From assembly GCF_000250675.2 (NCBI RefSeq), contig NC_018681.1, positions 4,650,001 through 4,714,000 on the forward strand: a DNA stretch of 64,000 nucleotides. The letters are read 5' to 3'. Positions 26,529 to 34,592 of the stretch are shown in pieces. Position numbers and translations under genes: made by a program. The notes beneath the pieces were generated by a model that ran no database searches, had not been told where the DNA came from, and saw only the letters and a list, made by a program, of their open reading frames with translations. Origin of the DNA: Nocardia brasiliensis ATCC 700358. Its GTDB lineage: Bacteria; Actinomycetota; Actinomycetes; Mycobacteriales; Mycobacteriaceae. Within the stretch, counting starts at the first letter, position 1. The number at the start of each line of letters is the position of its first letter.

Positions 26529-28157
26529 TCAGCGGGCGAAGGTGGCGGCGCGGTCGGCGAGGTCCAGGAGGACCTGGGGGAAGATGCCGAGGATGACGGT
26601 GGCGCCGGCGCCGAAGGTGACGACGGCGGTGGTCAGGAACGGCGTCACCACGACGGGGGCGTCGGTGGGCGGGTCGGTGAAGAACATCAGGACGATCACG
26701 CGGACGTAGAAGAACGCGGCGATCGCACTGCAGATGACACCGACGATCACCAGCGGTGTCGAATCCCCGGCGGCCGCGGCTTCGAACACCGCGAACTTGC
26801 TGACGAATCCACTGGTGAGGGGCAGTCCCGCGAAGGAGAGCAGGAACAGCGCGAACACACTGGCCAACCAGGGGGAGCGCCGCCCGAGCCCGGCCCACTG
26901 ACTGAGTGCGGTCGCTTCCTCGCCCGCGGCGTCGCGCACCAGGCTGACGAGCGCGAACGCACCGAGCGTGCCGAGACCGTAGGCCACCAGATAGAACAGC
27001 ACCGCGGCGACGCCCTTGGTGTTGGCGGCGACCAACCCGGTGAGGATGAAACCGGCATGGGCGACAGCGGAATACGCGAGCATCCGTTTCACGTCGGTCT
27101 GGGTGATGGCCATGACCGCGCCGACCGCCATGGTGGCGATGGCGATGGCGCCGAGCACCGGTCGCCAGTCATCGCGCAGCCCGGGCACCGCGATGTGCAG
27201 CACGCGCAACAGCGCACCGACTGCGGCGATCTTGGTCGCGGCCGCCATGAACGCGGTCACCGGGGTCGGCGCGCCCTGGTACACATCGGGCACCCAGGAC
27301 TGGAACGGCACCGTGCCGATCTTGAACAGCAGCCCGACGGCCAGCAACGCGACGCCGAGCAGTGCGAGCAGCGCGTTGTCCGGGTGCGCCGCGATGGCAT
27401 CGGCGATCCCGGCCAGTTTCACGGTCCCGGCCTGCCCGTACAGCAGCGCGACACCGTAGAGGAAGAACGCCGAGGAGAACGCGCCGAGCAGGAAGTACTT
27501 CAGCGCCGCTTCCTGGGAGAGCAACCGCTTGCGCCGCGCGAGCCCGCACAGCAGATACAGCGGCAGCGAGAGCACCTCGAGCGCGACGAACATGGTGAGC
27601 AGGTCGTTGGCGGCCGGGAACAACAGCAGGCCGCCGACCGCGAGCAGGGTCAGTGGGAACACCTCGGTGGTCGCGATACCCGCGCGCAGCGCGACCTTTT
27701 CGCTCGCGCTGCCCGGCACCGACGAGGCCTGCGGCGTGAAAGCGTCCACGCCGCGCCCGAGGGTGGCCGCGGCCGCACTCCAGGTGCCCGGCCCACTGCG
27801 TACCTGAGTCGCCGGTCGATCGGCACCGCGCTCGGCCATGAACAGCACGCCGAGGATCGCCACCACGAGGATGGTGCCCTGCAGGAACAGCGTCACCCCG
27901 TCGACCGCGACGGCACCGCCGATGGCGGTGGCGTTCGTGCCGGCCAGCAGTATCACCGCGACCAACGCGACGATCAGCCCGGCCAGGCTCAGCAGCGCCT
28001 GGCCGCCGAATCGGAAGCGCCGCCCGGCGAACGCCTCGACCAGCACGCTGAGCACGGCCGCACCGAAGACGATCAGCATCGGCGACAGGTAGCCGTACTC
28101 GATGCTCGGCGCCGGTATCGCGGCGAGCGAGGTTCCGTGGGAGGTCAGCTGACTCAT
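26529..28157 (-). CDS. nuoN: NADH-quinone oxidoreductase subunit N
   Basis: 542 aa antiporter-like membrane subunit of complex I, one of three proton channels in the membrane arm. About 14 spans; the first hydrophobic helix is followed by the family's conserved blocks KYFLLGAFSSAFFLYG, LLFKIGTVPFQSWVPDVYQG (with the central lysine) and RMLAYSAVAHAGF. It is the last gene of the operon; its ATG overlaps the nuoM stop by 4 bp, and a strong hairpin follows. Confidence 0.97.
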   Translation of the reverse strand: MSQLTSHGTSLAAIPAPSIEYGYLSPMLIVFGAAVLSVLVEAFAGRRFRFGGQALLSLAGLIVALVAVILLAGTNATAIGGAVAVDGVTLFLQGTILVVAILGVLFMAERGADRPATQVRSGPGTWSAAAATLGRGVDAFTPQASSVPGSASEKVALRAGIATTEVFPLTLLAVGGLLLFPAANDLLTMFVALEVLSLPLYLLCGLARRKRLLSQEAALKYFLLGAFSSAFFLYGVALLYGQAGTVKLAGIADAIAAHPDNALLALLGVALLAVGLLFKIGTVPFQSWVPDVYQGAPTPVTAFMAAATKIAAVGALLRVLHIAVPGLRDDWRPVLGAIAIATMAVGAVMAITQTDVKRMLAYSAVAHAGFILTGLVAANTKGVAAVLFYLVAYGLGTLGAFALVSLVRDAAGEEATALSQWAGLGRRSPWLASVFALFLLSFAGLPLTSGFVSKFAVFEAAAAGDSTPLVIVGVICSAIAAFFYVRVIVLMFFTDPPTDAPVVVTPFLTTAVVTFGAGATVILGIFPQVLLDLADRAATFAR

Positions 28158-29773
28158 TTGTGGACACCTCCGGGCTGATCGGCTTTGCCCGCTTCAGGAA
28201 TGGTCGGCGCGGGGTCGTGTTTGCCGATGGTCGTCAACGTCTGGCTCACCGCGGGATTGATGAAGTTCAGCACCGGTTTCGGATAGACGCCCAGGAACAG
28301 CAGTGCCGCGATGAGCGGCACCACCACCGCGAGTTCGCGGGGCACCAGGTCGTAGAGGCGCTCGTTGCCCTCCTTGACCGGCCCGGTCATCATCCGCTGG
28401 TAGAGCCAGAGCACGTACACCGCGGCCAGCACCAGCGCACCGGTCGCGACTACGGCCGCGAACTGGTAGCGGCTGAACGTGCCGACCAGCACCAGGAATT
28501 CACTGACGAACGGCGCCAGTCCGGGCAGCGAGAGGGTGGCCAGGCCCGCGATGAGGAACGTGCCCGCCAGCACCGGCGCCACCTTCTGCACACCGCCGAA
28601 GTCGGCGATGAGCCGGGTGCCCTTGCGCGACACCAGGAATCCGGCGATCAGGAACAGTGCCGCGGTGGAGATGCCGTGGTTGACCATGTAGAGCGTCGCC
28701 CCGGTCTGGCCCTGGCTGGTCATCGCGAAGATGCCGAGGATGATGAAGCCGAAGTGCGAGATCGAGGTGTAGGCGATCAACCGCATCACGTCGGTCTGGC
28801 CGATCGCGAGCAGCGCACCGTAGATGATGCCGATCACCGCGAGCGTGATCACCAGTGGCGCATAGGTGTCCGAGGCGCTGGGGAACAGCATCAGGCAGTA
28901 GCGCAGCATGCCGAAGGTGCCGACCTTGTCGACCACCGCCATCATCAGCACCGCACTCGACGGTGTCGCGGCGACGGCGGCGTCGGGCAGCCAGGTGTGC
29001 AGCGGCCACAGCGGCGCCTTCACCGCGAACGCGAACATGAACCCGAGGAACAGCGCGTTGAGCACCGCCGGCGCCGCGCCGAGCTGTCCGGAGTTCGCGG
29101 CGGCCACCACGACGCGGAAGTCGAAGGTGCCCGAGCCGCCCTCGCCGAGCCCGTCCCGCGCGGTGACCACGTACAACCCGATCACCGCGGCCAGCATGAT
29201 CAGGCCGCCGAACAGGTTGTACAGCAGGAACTTCACCGCGGCGCGCGAACGCTGCTGTCGCAGCTGCGCGTCGGCCGATCGGGGGCCGAAGCCGCCGATC
29301 AGGAAGTACATCGGGATGAGCATCGCCTCGAAGAACACGTAGAACAGCAGAATGTCCAGCGAGACAAAGGAAATCAGCACCATCGCCTCGACCACCAGGG
29401 TCAGTGCGACGTAGGTGTGCGCGACCCGGCGGCCGCTGCCGACCTCACGGTCGTCGCGCCAGCCCGCCAGGATCAGCAGCGGCACCAAGGCCGTGGTGAG
29501 CAGCACGAGGACCAGTGCGATGCCGTCGAGTCCGACGGTGTAGCCCGCGCCGAACGCCGGGATCCACTCGTGGTCCTCGACGAACTGGTATTGCGCCCCA
29601 CCGGGATCGAAGCGCACGGCGAGCACCACCGCGAGGATCAGCACCGCCACCGACACACTCAACGCGAGTATCCGCGCGAACAGCCGCTGCCCGGCGGGCA
29701 GCATCAGCACCACCACCGCGCCGAGTGCGGGCGCCAACCACAGAATGGTCAACCAGGGAAAGTCCGTCACCAC
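28154..29773 (-). CDS. nuoM: NADH-quinone oxidoreductase subunit M
   Basis: 539 aa antiporter-like proton-channel subunit. Diagnostic blocks are visible: FFEAMLIPMYFLIG with the key TM5 glutamate near residue 145, KFLLYNLFGGLIML, KAPLWPLHTWLPDAAVAATP with the channel lysine, and RLIAYTSISHFGFIILG. The 7-bp overlap with nuoL and 4-bp overlap with nuoN indicate coupled translation of the three large membrane subunits. Confidence 0.97.
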   Translation of the reverse strand: MVTDFPWLTILWLAPALGAVVVLMLPAGQRLFARILALSVSVAVLILAVVLAVRFDPGGAQYQFVEDHEWIPAFGAGYTVGLDGIALVLVLLTTALVPLLILAGWRDDREVGSGRRVAHTYVALTLVVEAMVLISFVSLDILLFYVFFEAMLIPMYFLIGGFGPRSADAQLRQQRSRAAVKFLLYNLFGGLIMLAAVIGLYVVTARDGLGEGGSGTFDFRVVVAAANSGQLGAAPAVLNALFLGFMFAFAVKAPLWPLHTWLPDAAVAATPSSAVLMMAVVDKVGTFGMLRYCLMLFPSASDTYAPLVITLAVIGIIYGALLAIGQTDVMRLIAYTSISHFGFIILGIFAMTSQGQTGATLYMVNHGISTAALFLIAGFLVSRKGTRLIADFGGVQKVAPVLAGTFLIAGLATLSLPGLAPFVSEFLVLVGTFSRYQFAAVVATGALVLAAVYVLWLYQRMMTGPVKEGNERLYDLVPRELAVVVPLIAALLFLGVYPKPVLNFINPAVSQTLTTIGKHDPAPTIPEAGKADQPGGVHK

Positions 29774-31653
29774 AACCTCACCGCCAGCAGGGCAGCAGCC
29801 ACCAGGGCCGCGCCGGTGAACATGGACAGGGCATAGGAACGCACGAACCCGGACTGCACCCGGCGGATGCGTGCGGACAGCCCGCCGATCAAAGCCGCTG
29901 TGCCGTTGACGATTCCGTCGATGCCCCGGTTGTCGAGGAAGACCAGCGCGCGGGTCAGGTAGCCGCCCGGCCGCATGAAGGCGGCCTCGTTGAGCGCGTC
30001 ACCGTAGAGGTCCTTGCGGGCCGCGACGGTCAGCGCGGACACGGCCTGCGGTGCGGTCTCGGGGATGGTGCGCTGCGCGTACTGGTAGTAGGCGAAGCCC
30101 ACGCCGGCGGCGACCACGACGAGCGCGAGTGCGGTCACGACGGCCGCCGGGACGGTCTCCTCGCCGTGGTGGGCGCCCACCACCGGTTCGAGCCAGTTCT
30201 GCAGCGCGGAACCGAAGACGAACAGCGCGCCGGCGGCGACCGAGCCGAAGGCCAGCAGCACCATCGGTCCGGTCATGACGGCGGGTGATTCGTGCGGGTG
30301 GGTGTCGGGTTTCCAGCGTCGTTCGCCGAAGAACGTCATGAGCATCACCCGCGTCATGTAGAACGCGGTGAGGCCCGCGCCGAGCAGGGTCACCGTGCCG
30401 AGCACCACACCGCTGGTGCCGCCCTGGTTGAACGCCACCTCGATGATCTTGTCCTTGGAGAAGAACCCGGCGAACGGCGGCACTCCGATGATCGCCAGAT
30501 AGCCCAGCCCGAAGGTGATGTAGGTGACCGGCAGCAATGTGCGCAGGCCGCCGTAGCGGCGCATATCGGTTTCGTCGTCCATCGCGTGCATCACCGAACC
30601 GGCGCCGAGGAACAGCCCCGCCTTGAAGAAGCCGTGCGTGAGCAGATGCATGATGGCGAACGCGTAACCGGCCGGCCCGAGCCCCGCGGCCAGCATCATG
30701 TAGCCGATCTGGCTCATGGTGGACGCGGCGAGCGCCTTCTTGATGTCGTCCTTGGCGCAGCCGATGATCGCACCGAACAGCAGGGTCACCGCGCCGACGA
30801 GGACCACGCCGAGCCGCGCGTCCGGCGACAGGTCGAAGATCGGACCGGAACGGGTGATCAGGTAGACACCGGCCGTCACCATGGTCGCCGCGTGGATGAG
30901 CGCGGACACCGGGGTCGGGCCCTCCATCGCGTCACCGAGCCAGGACTGCAGCGGCACCTGCGCGGACTTACCGCACGCGGCGAGCAGCAGCAGCAACCCG
31001 ATCGCGGTGAGTGTGCCTTCCCCGGCCTGCGGCGCCCCGGCGAACACGGTGCCGAAGTCGATCGAGCCGAAGGTCGCGAACATCACGAACATGGCGATCG
31101 CCAACCCCATGTCGCCGACCCGGTTGACGACGAACGCCTTCTTGGCCGCCGTTGCCGCCGAAGGCTTTTCGTGCCAGAACCCGATCAGCAGGTAGGACGC
31201 CAGGCCCACACCCTCCCAGCCGAGATAGAGCACCAGGTAGTTGTTCGCCAGCACCAGCAGCAGCATGGCCGCGAGGAACAGGTTGAGGTAGGCGAAGAAC
31301 CGGCGTCGCCCCGGATCGTCGGCCATGTAACCGATGGAGTAGATGTGGATCAGCGAGCCGACGCCGGTGATCAGCAACGCGAAACACATCGAGAGCTGAT
31401 CGAGTTGCAAGCCGAAGTCGACCTGCAGTCCCGCCACCGGCGCCCATTGGAACAGGTCGGTGTGTACCGCGCGCTGGTCACCGTCGCGACCCAGCATGCC
31501 GAAGAACGCGATGCCCGCGACCACGAACGACCCGAGCGCCATCGCGGTGCCGAGCAGGTGCCCCCATTTGTCGCTGAGCCGTCCGCTCAGCAGCAGGACG
31601 ACGGCGCCGGCGAGCGGCAGTGCTGGCAGCAGCCAGAGTGCTGTCGTGTCCAT
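29767..31653 (-). CDS. nuoL: NADH-quinone oxidoreductase subunit L
   Basis: 628 aa, the distal antiporter-like subunit that also carries the long lateral helix of the membrane arm. Seen: SIGYMADDPGRRRFFAYLNL, WEGVGLASYLLIGFWHEKPS with its TM5 glutamate, KSAQVPLQSWLGDAMEGPTP with the channel lysine, and AASTMSQIGYMMLAAGLG. The C-terminal ~100 residues (after VVGAHHGEETVPA) include the lateral helix and its anchoring span. It begins 1 bp after the nuoK stop. Confidence 0.97.
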   Translation of the reverse strand: MDTTALWLLPALPLAGAVVLLLSGRLSDKWGHLLGTAMALGSFVVAGIAFFGMLGRDGDQRAVHTDLFQWAPVAGLQVDFGLQLDQLSMCFALLITGVGSLIHIYSIGYMADDPGRRRFFAYLNLFLAAMLLLVLANNYLVLYLGWEGVGLASYLLIGFWHEKPSAATAAKKAFVVNRVGDMGLAIAMFVMFATFGSIDFGTVFAGAPQAGEGTLTAIGLLLLLAACGKSAQVPLQSWLGDAMEGPTPVSALIHAATMVTAGVYLITRSGPIFDLSPDARLGVVLVGAVTLLFGAIIGCAKDDIKKALAASTMSQIGYMMLAAGLGPAGYAFAIMHLLTHGFFKAGLFLGAGSVMHAMDDETDMRRYGGLRTLLPVTYITFGLGYLAIIGVPPFAGFFSKDKIIEVAFNQGGTSGVVLGTVTLLGAGLTAFYMTRVMLMTFFGERRWKPDTHPHESPAVMTGPMVLLAFGSVAAGALFVFGSALQNWLEPVVGAHHGEETVPAAVVTALALVVVAAGVGFAYYQYAQRTIPETAPQAVSALTVAARKDLYGDALNEAAFMRPGGYLTRALVFLDNRGIDGIVNGTAALIGGLSARIRRVQSGFVRSYALSMFTGAALVAAALLAVRLW

Positions 31654-31654
31654 G

Positions 31655-31954
31655 TCAGAACTTCAGCAGGTTGGCGGCGTCGACAGAGGTCGAGCGGCGG
31701 GCACGGAAGATGGTCATGATGATGGCCAGGCCGACCACGACCTCGGCCGCCGCGACCACCATGGTGAAGAACGCGAACACCTGCCCGTCCAGGTTCGAGT
31801 GCAATCGGGCGAAGGTGACGAACGCGAGGTTCACCGCGTTGAGCATCAGTTCGATGCACATGAACACCACGATGGCGTTGCGCCGCAACAGCACTCCCGC
31901 CGCGCCGATGGTGAACAGCAGGGCCGACAGGAACAGGTAGTTCTCCGGATTCAC
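31655..31954 (-). CDS. nuoK: NADH-quinone oxidoreductase subunit K
   Basis: 99 aa, three spans, homologue of mitochondrial ND4L. The conserved intramembrane glutamates E35 (CIELMLNAVNL) and E71 (AAAEVVVGLAI), which carry protons from the quinone site toward the channels, are both present. The correct start is GTG 31954 (MNPENYLFLSALLF), whose GTGA overlaps the nuoJ stop; the frame itself is open far upstream and would otherwise be annotated too long. Confidence 0.95.
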   Translation of the reverse strand: MNPENYLFLSALLFTIGAAGVLLRRNAIVVFMCIELMLNAVNLAFVTFARLHSNLDGQVFAFFTMVVAAAEVVVGLAIIMTIFRARRSTSVDAANLLKF

Positions 31955-32760
31955 CGCTTGCCTTCCTCGTCGCTCGGGGTCTCGGCGCCGACCGAGATGA
32001 CTGCCGCCTCGGTCAACGCCCGGGTGCGGCGGTGCCGCAGGATGGTGCTGACCGAGAGTTCCTCGAAGGAGCCGTCGGGCAGCCGGGCCGGGATGTCGAC
32101 CGCGTTGTGCCTGGCGTACACGCCGGGGGTGGGCAGCGGGGTGGCCCGGTGCCCGGCTTCGCGGAAGCGGCGGATCGACATCTCCCGCTGCCCGATCCGC
32201 GGCCCGAACTGTTCGCGGTGCGCCAGCACCATCGCGCCGATGGTGGCCGTGATGAGCAGCGCGCCGGTGAGTTCGAACGCCCACACGTAGCGGACGAAGA
32301 TGAGCTCGGCCAGTTCGCCGATCACGTCGCGCCCGGCGAAACCGGTGGCCGGGAAGGTGATTCCGGAGTCGCGGATACCGCGGGCGATACCGCTGATCAG
32401 CAGCAGCCCGAACCCGAGACCCACCGCGGCCGCTGCGAGCTGCTGGCCGCGCAGATTCTCCTTCAGCGATTCCGCGGAGTCGACGCCGACCAGCATGAGC
32501 ACGAACAGGAACAGCATCATGACCGCGCCGGTGTACACCACGATCTGCACCACGCCGAGGAACAGCGCGTCCTGCGCCATGTAGAACACGGCCAGGATCA
32601 CCATCGTCGCGGCCAGGCAGATCGCGGAGTGCACCGCCTTGCGGGCGAACACCATGCCCAGCGCACCGACGGTGGCCAGCGGGGCGAGCACCCAGAAGTT
32701 CACCGCCTCGCCGGTGGAGGTGCGGGTGAGTGGCTCTGCGGCAAGGATGAATTCGTTCAC
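31951..32760 (-). CDS. nuoJ: NADH-quinone oxidoreductase subunit J
   Basis: 269 aa, homologue of ND6. Five spans occupy the first ~190 residues, with YTGAVMMLFLFVLMLVGVD holding the conserved TM3 region whose pi-bulge shifts during coupling. The C-terminal ~80 residues (after LAHREQFGPRIGQRE) are a polar cytoplasmic tail, also long in mycobacterial NuoJ. Start is GTG 32760, overlapping the stop of the nuoHI frame as GTGA. Confidence 0.94.
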   Translation of the reverse strand: MNEFILAAEPLTRTSTGEAVNFWVLAPLATVGALGMVFARKAVHSAICLAATMVILAVFYMAQDALFLGVVQIVVYTGAVMMLFLFVLMLVGVDSAESLKENLRGQQLAAAAVGLGFGLLLISGIARGIRDSGITFPATGFAGRDVIGELAELIFVRYVWAFELTGALLITATIGAMVLAHREQFGPRIGQREMSIRRFREAGHRATPLPTPGVYARHNAVDIPARLPDGSFEELSVSTILRHRRTRALTEAAVISVGAETPSDEEGKR

Positions 32761-34592
32761 CGCGCCCCTCCTTCCACGCCCGCGACGGCGGGCTGCTTCG
32801 GACTGTCGGAGCCGTCGACCGCGTGCGCCCCATTGGTTTCCGACGCGTTGCCCGGCACGTTGCCCCGGTAGTAGTCGCCCTCGTCGGTGCCCGGGTACAT
32901 CGCGTGCGGCGGCGCGGTCATGCCGGGCTGCAGCGGTGCGAGCAGGCGGTCCTTCTCGTAGATGAGGTCGGCGCGGTTGTCGTCGGTCATCTCGTAGTCG
33001 TTGGTCATGGTCAGCGCGCGGGTGGGGCACGCCTCGATGCACAGACCGCAGCCGATGCAGCGCAGGTAGTTGATCTGATAGACCTGCCCGTACCGTTCCC
33101 CGGGCGAGAAGCGGGCCGTCTCGGTGTTGTCCGCGCCCTCGACGAAGATCGCGTCGGCGGGGCAGGCCCAGGCGCACAGCTCGCAGCCGATGCACTTCTC
33201 CAGTCCGTCCGGGTGCCGGTTGAGCTGGTGTCGCCCGTGATAGCGCGGCGCCGTCGGGACCTTCTGTTCCGGATAGAACTCGGTGTTGGGCTTCTTGAAC
33301 ATGGTCGCCGCGGTGACCGCGAACCCAGCCAGCGGATCGAGCAGGCCGGCCTTGGCGGGTTCACGCGGCCGTTCGGGCAGCGGCGGTGTCGGGAAGCCCA
33401 GGAACACAGCCGAATCCGGCGCGGGCACAGCGGGTTCCGGCTCGACCGGCGGCGCCGCGCCGCCGCGGCGACCCGCCCGCAGGAACAGGCCGATCATCAG
33501 CCCGGAGAGCAGTAGTCCGCCGATCACCAGGAACGGTGTCTGCACCTCGTAGCCCTCGGCTTGCAGCACGCGGGCGGTTGCGACCAGCATCACCCACAGC
33601 AGCGAGGTCGGGATCAGCAGCTTCCAGCCCAGGTTCATGAACTGGTCGTAACGCAGGCGGGGCAGGGTGCCGCGCAGCCAGATGAACACGAACAGGAACA
33701 TCCACACCTTGGCGGTGAACCACAGCACCGGCCACCAGCCGCTGTTCGCGCCGTCCCACATGTTCAGCGGCCACGGCGCGTGCCAGCCACCCAGGAACAG
33801 GGTGGTCGCGAGCGCGGAAACCGTTGCCATGTTGATGTATTCGGCCATCATGAACATGGCGAACTTCAGCGAGGAGTACTCGGTGTGGAAGCCGCCGACG
33901 AGTTCGCCTTCGGCCTCGGGCAGGTCGAACGGCGCCCGGTTGGTCTCGCCGACCATGGACACGCAGTAGATGAGGAACGAGGGCAGCAGCAGGAAGACAT
34001 ACCAGGTGCCCTCCTGCGCCTCGACGATGCCGGAGGTGGCCATGGTGCCGCCGAGCAGGAACACGGTGGCGAAGCACAGCGCCATCGCGATCTCGTAGGA
34101 GATCACCTGCGCGGTCGAGCGCAGCCCGCCGAGCAGCGGATAGGTGGAGCCCGACGACCAGCCGGCGAGCACGATCCCGTACACCCCGATCGAGGTGATC
34201 GCCAGGATGTAGAGCACCGCCACCGGCAGGTCGGTCAGCTGCAGGGCGGTGCGGTGCCCGAGCACCGACACCTCGGGCCCGAACGGGATCACCGCGAACG
34301 CCATCACCGACGGGATCAGCGAAATGACCGGCGCCAGAATGTAGATCGGCTTGTCCACGATCGCCGGGATGATGTCTTCCTTGAGCGCCATCTTCACGCC
34401 GTCGGCGATACTCTGCAACATCCCGTACGGCCCGATCCGGTTCGGGCCGATGCGCATCTGCATGCGCGCCACGATCTTTCGCTCCGCGACGACCGCGATC
34501 ATCGGAGTGAGCAGCAGGAAGACGAAGATGGCGAGGGACTTCGCGATCACCAGCCACAACGGATCGTGGCCGAAAAGACTGAGGTCACTCAT
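32757..34592 (-). CDS. nuoHI: fused NuoH-NuoI subunit of complex I
   Basis: A single 611-codon frame. Residues 1-~370 are NuoH (ND1): eight spans, RIGPNRIGPYG and ETNRAPFDLPEAEGELVGG at the quinone site. A Pro-rich linker (~372-415) leads to NuoI, the TYKY-type ferredoxin subunit, with two 4Fe-4S sets: C467, C470, C473, C477 and C512, C515, C518, C522 (N6a and N6b). In mycobacteria these are two genes. Here no stop separates them, so either one polypeptide is made or NuoI also starts internally (GTG near 33407 or ATG 33302). A sequencing indel is a possible trivial cause, but the linker is in good codon context throughout. Confidence 0.9.
   Translation of the reverse strand: MSDLSLFGHDPLWLVIAKSLAIFVFLLLTPMIAVVAERKIVARMQMRIGPNRIGPYGMLQSIADGVKMALKEDIIPAIVDKPIYILAPVISLIPSVMAFAVIPFGPEVSVLGHRTALQLTDLPVAVLYILAITSIGVYGIVLAGWSSGSTYPLLGGLRSTAQVISYEIAMALCFATVFLLGGTMATSGIVEAQEGTWYVFLLLPSFLIYCVSMVGETNRAPFDLPEAEGELVGGFHTEYSSLKFAMFMMAEYINMATVSALATTLFLGGWHAPWPLNMWDGANSGWWPVLWFTAKVWMFLFVFIWLRGTLPRLRYDQFMNLGWKLLIPTSLLWVMLVATARVLQAEGYEVQTPFLVIGGLLLSGLMIGLFLRAGRRGGAAPPVEPEPAVPAPDSAVFLGFPTPPLPERPREPAKAGLLDPLAGFAVTAATMFKKPNTEFYPEQKVPTAPRYHGRHQLNRHPDGLEKCIGCELCAWACPADAIFVEGADNTETARFSPGERYGQVYQINYLRCIGCGLCIEACPTRALTMTNDYEMTDDNRADLIYEKDRLLAPLQPGMTAPPHAMYPGTDEGDYYRGNVPGNASETNGAHAVDGSDSPKQPAVAGVEGGAR

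Noticed and set aside
28160..29836. 558-codon plus-strand ORF antisense to nuoM
   Set aside because: His/Arg/Gln-rich translation mirrors nuoM codons; no family motif or ribosome site.
31655..32833. A 392-codon frame containing nuoK, which could be read as a fusion of nuoJ and nuoK
   Set aside because: Only the last 99 codons are NuoK; the rest is nuoJ and nuoHI read out of frame. The GTG at 31954 overlapping the nuoJ stop is the natural start.
31951..33195. A 414-codon frame containing nuoJ, suggesting a nuoI-nuoJ fusion
   Set aside because: Codons before GTG 32760 are the nuoI part read in another frame. The true NuoI sequence belongs to the nuoHI frame, which ends with a stop.
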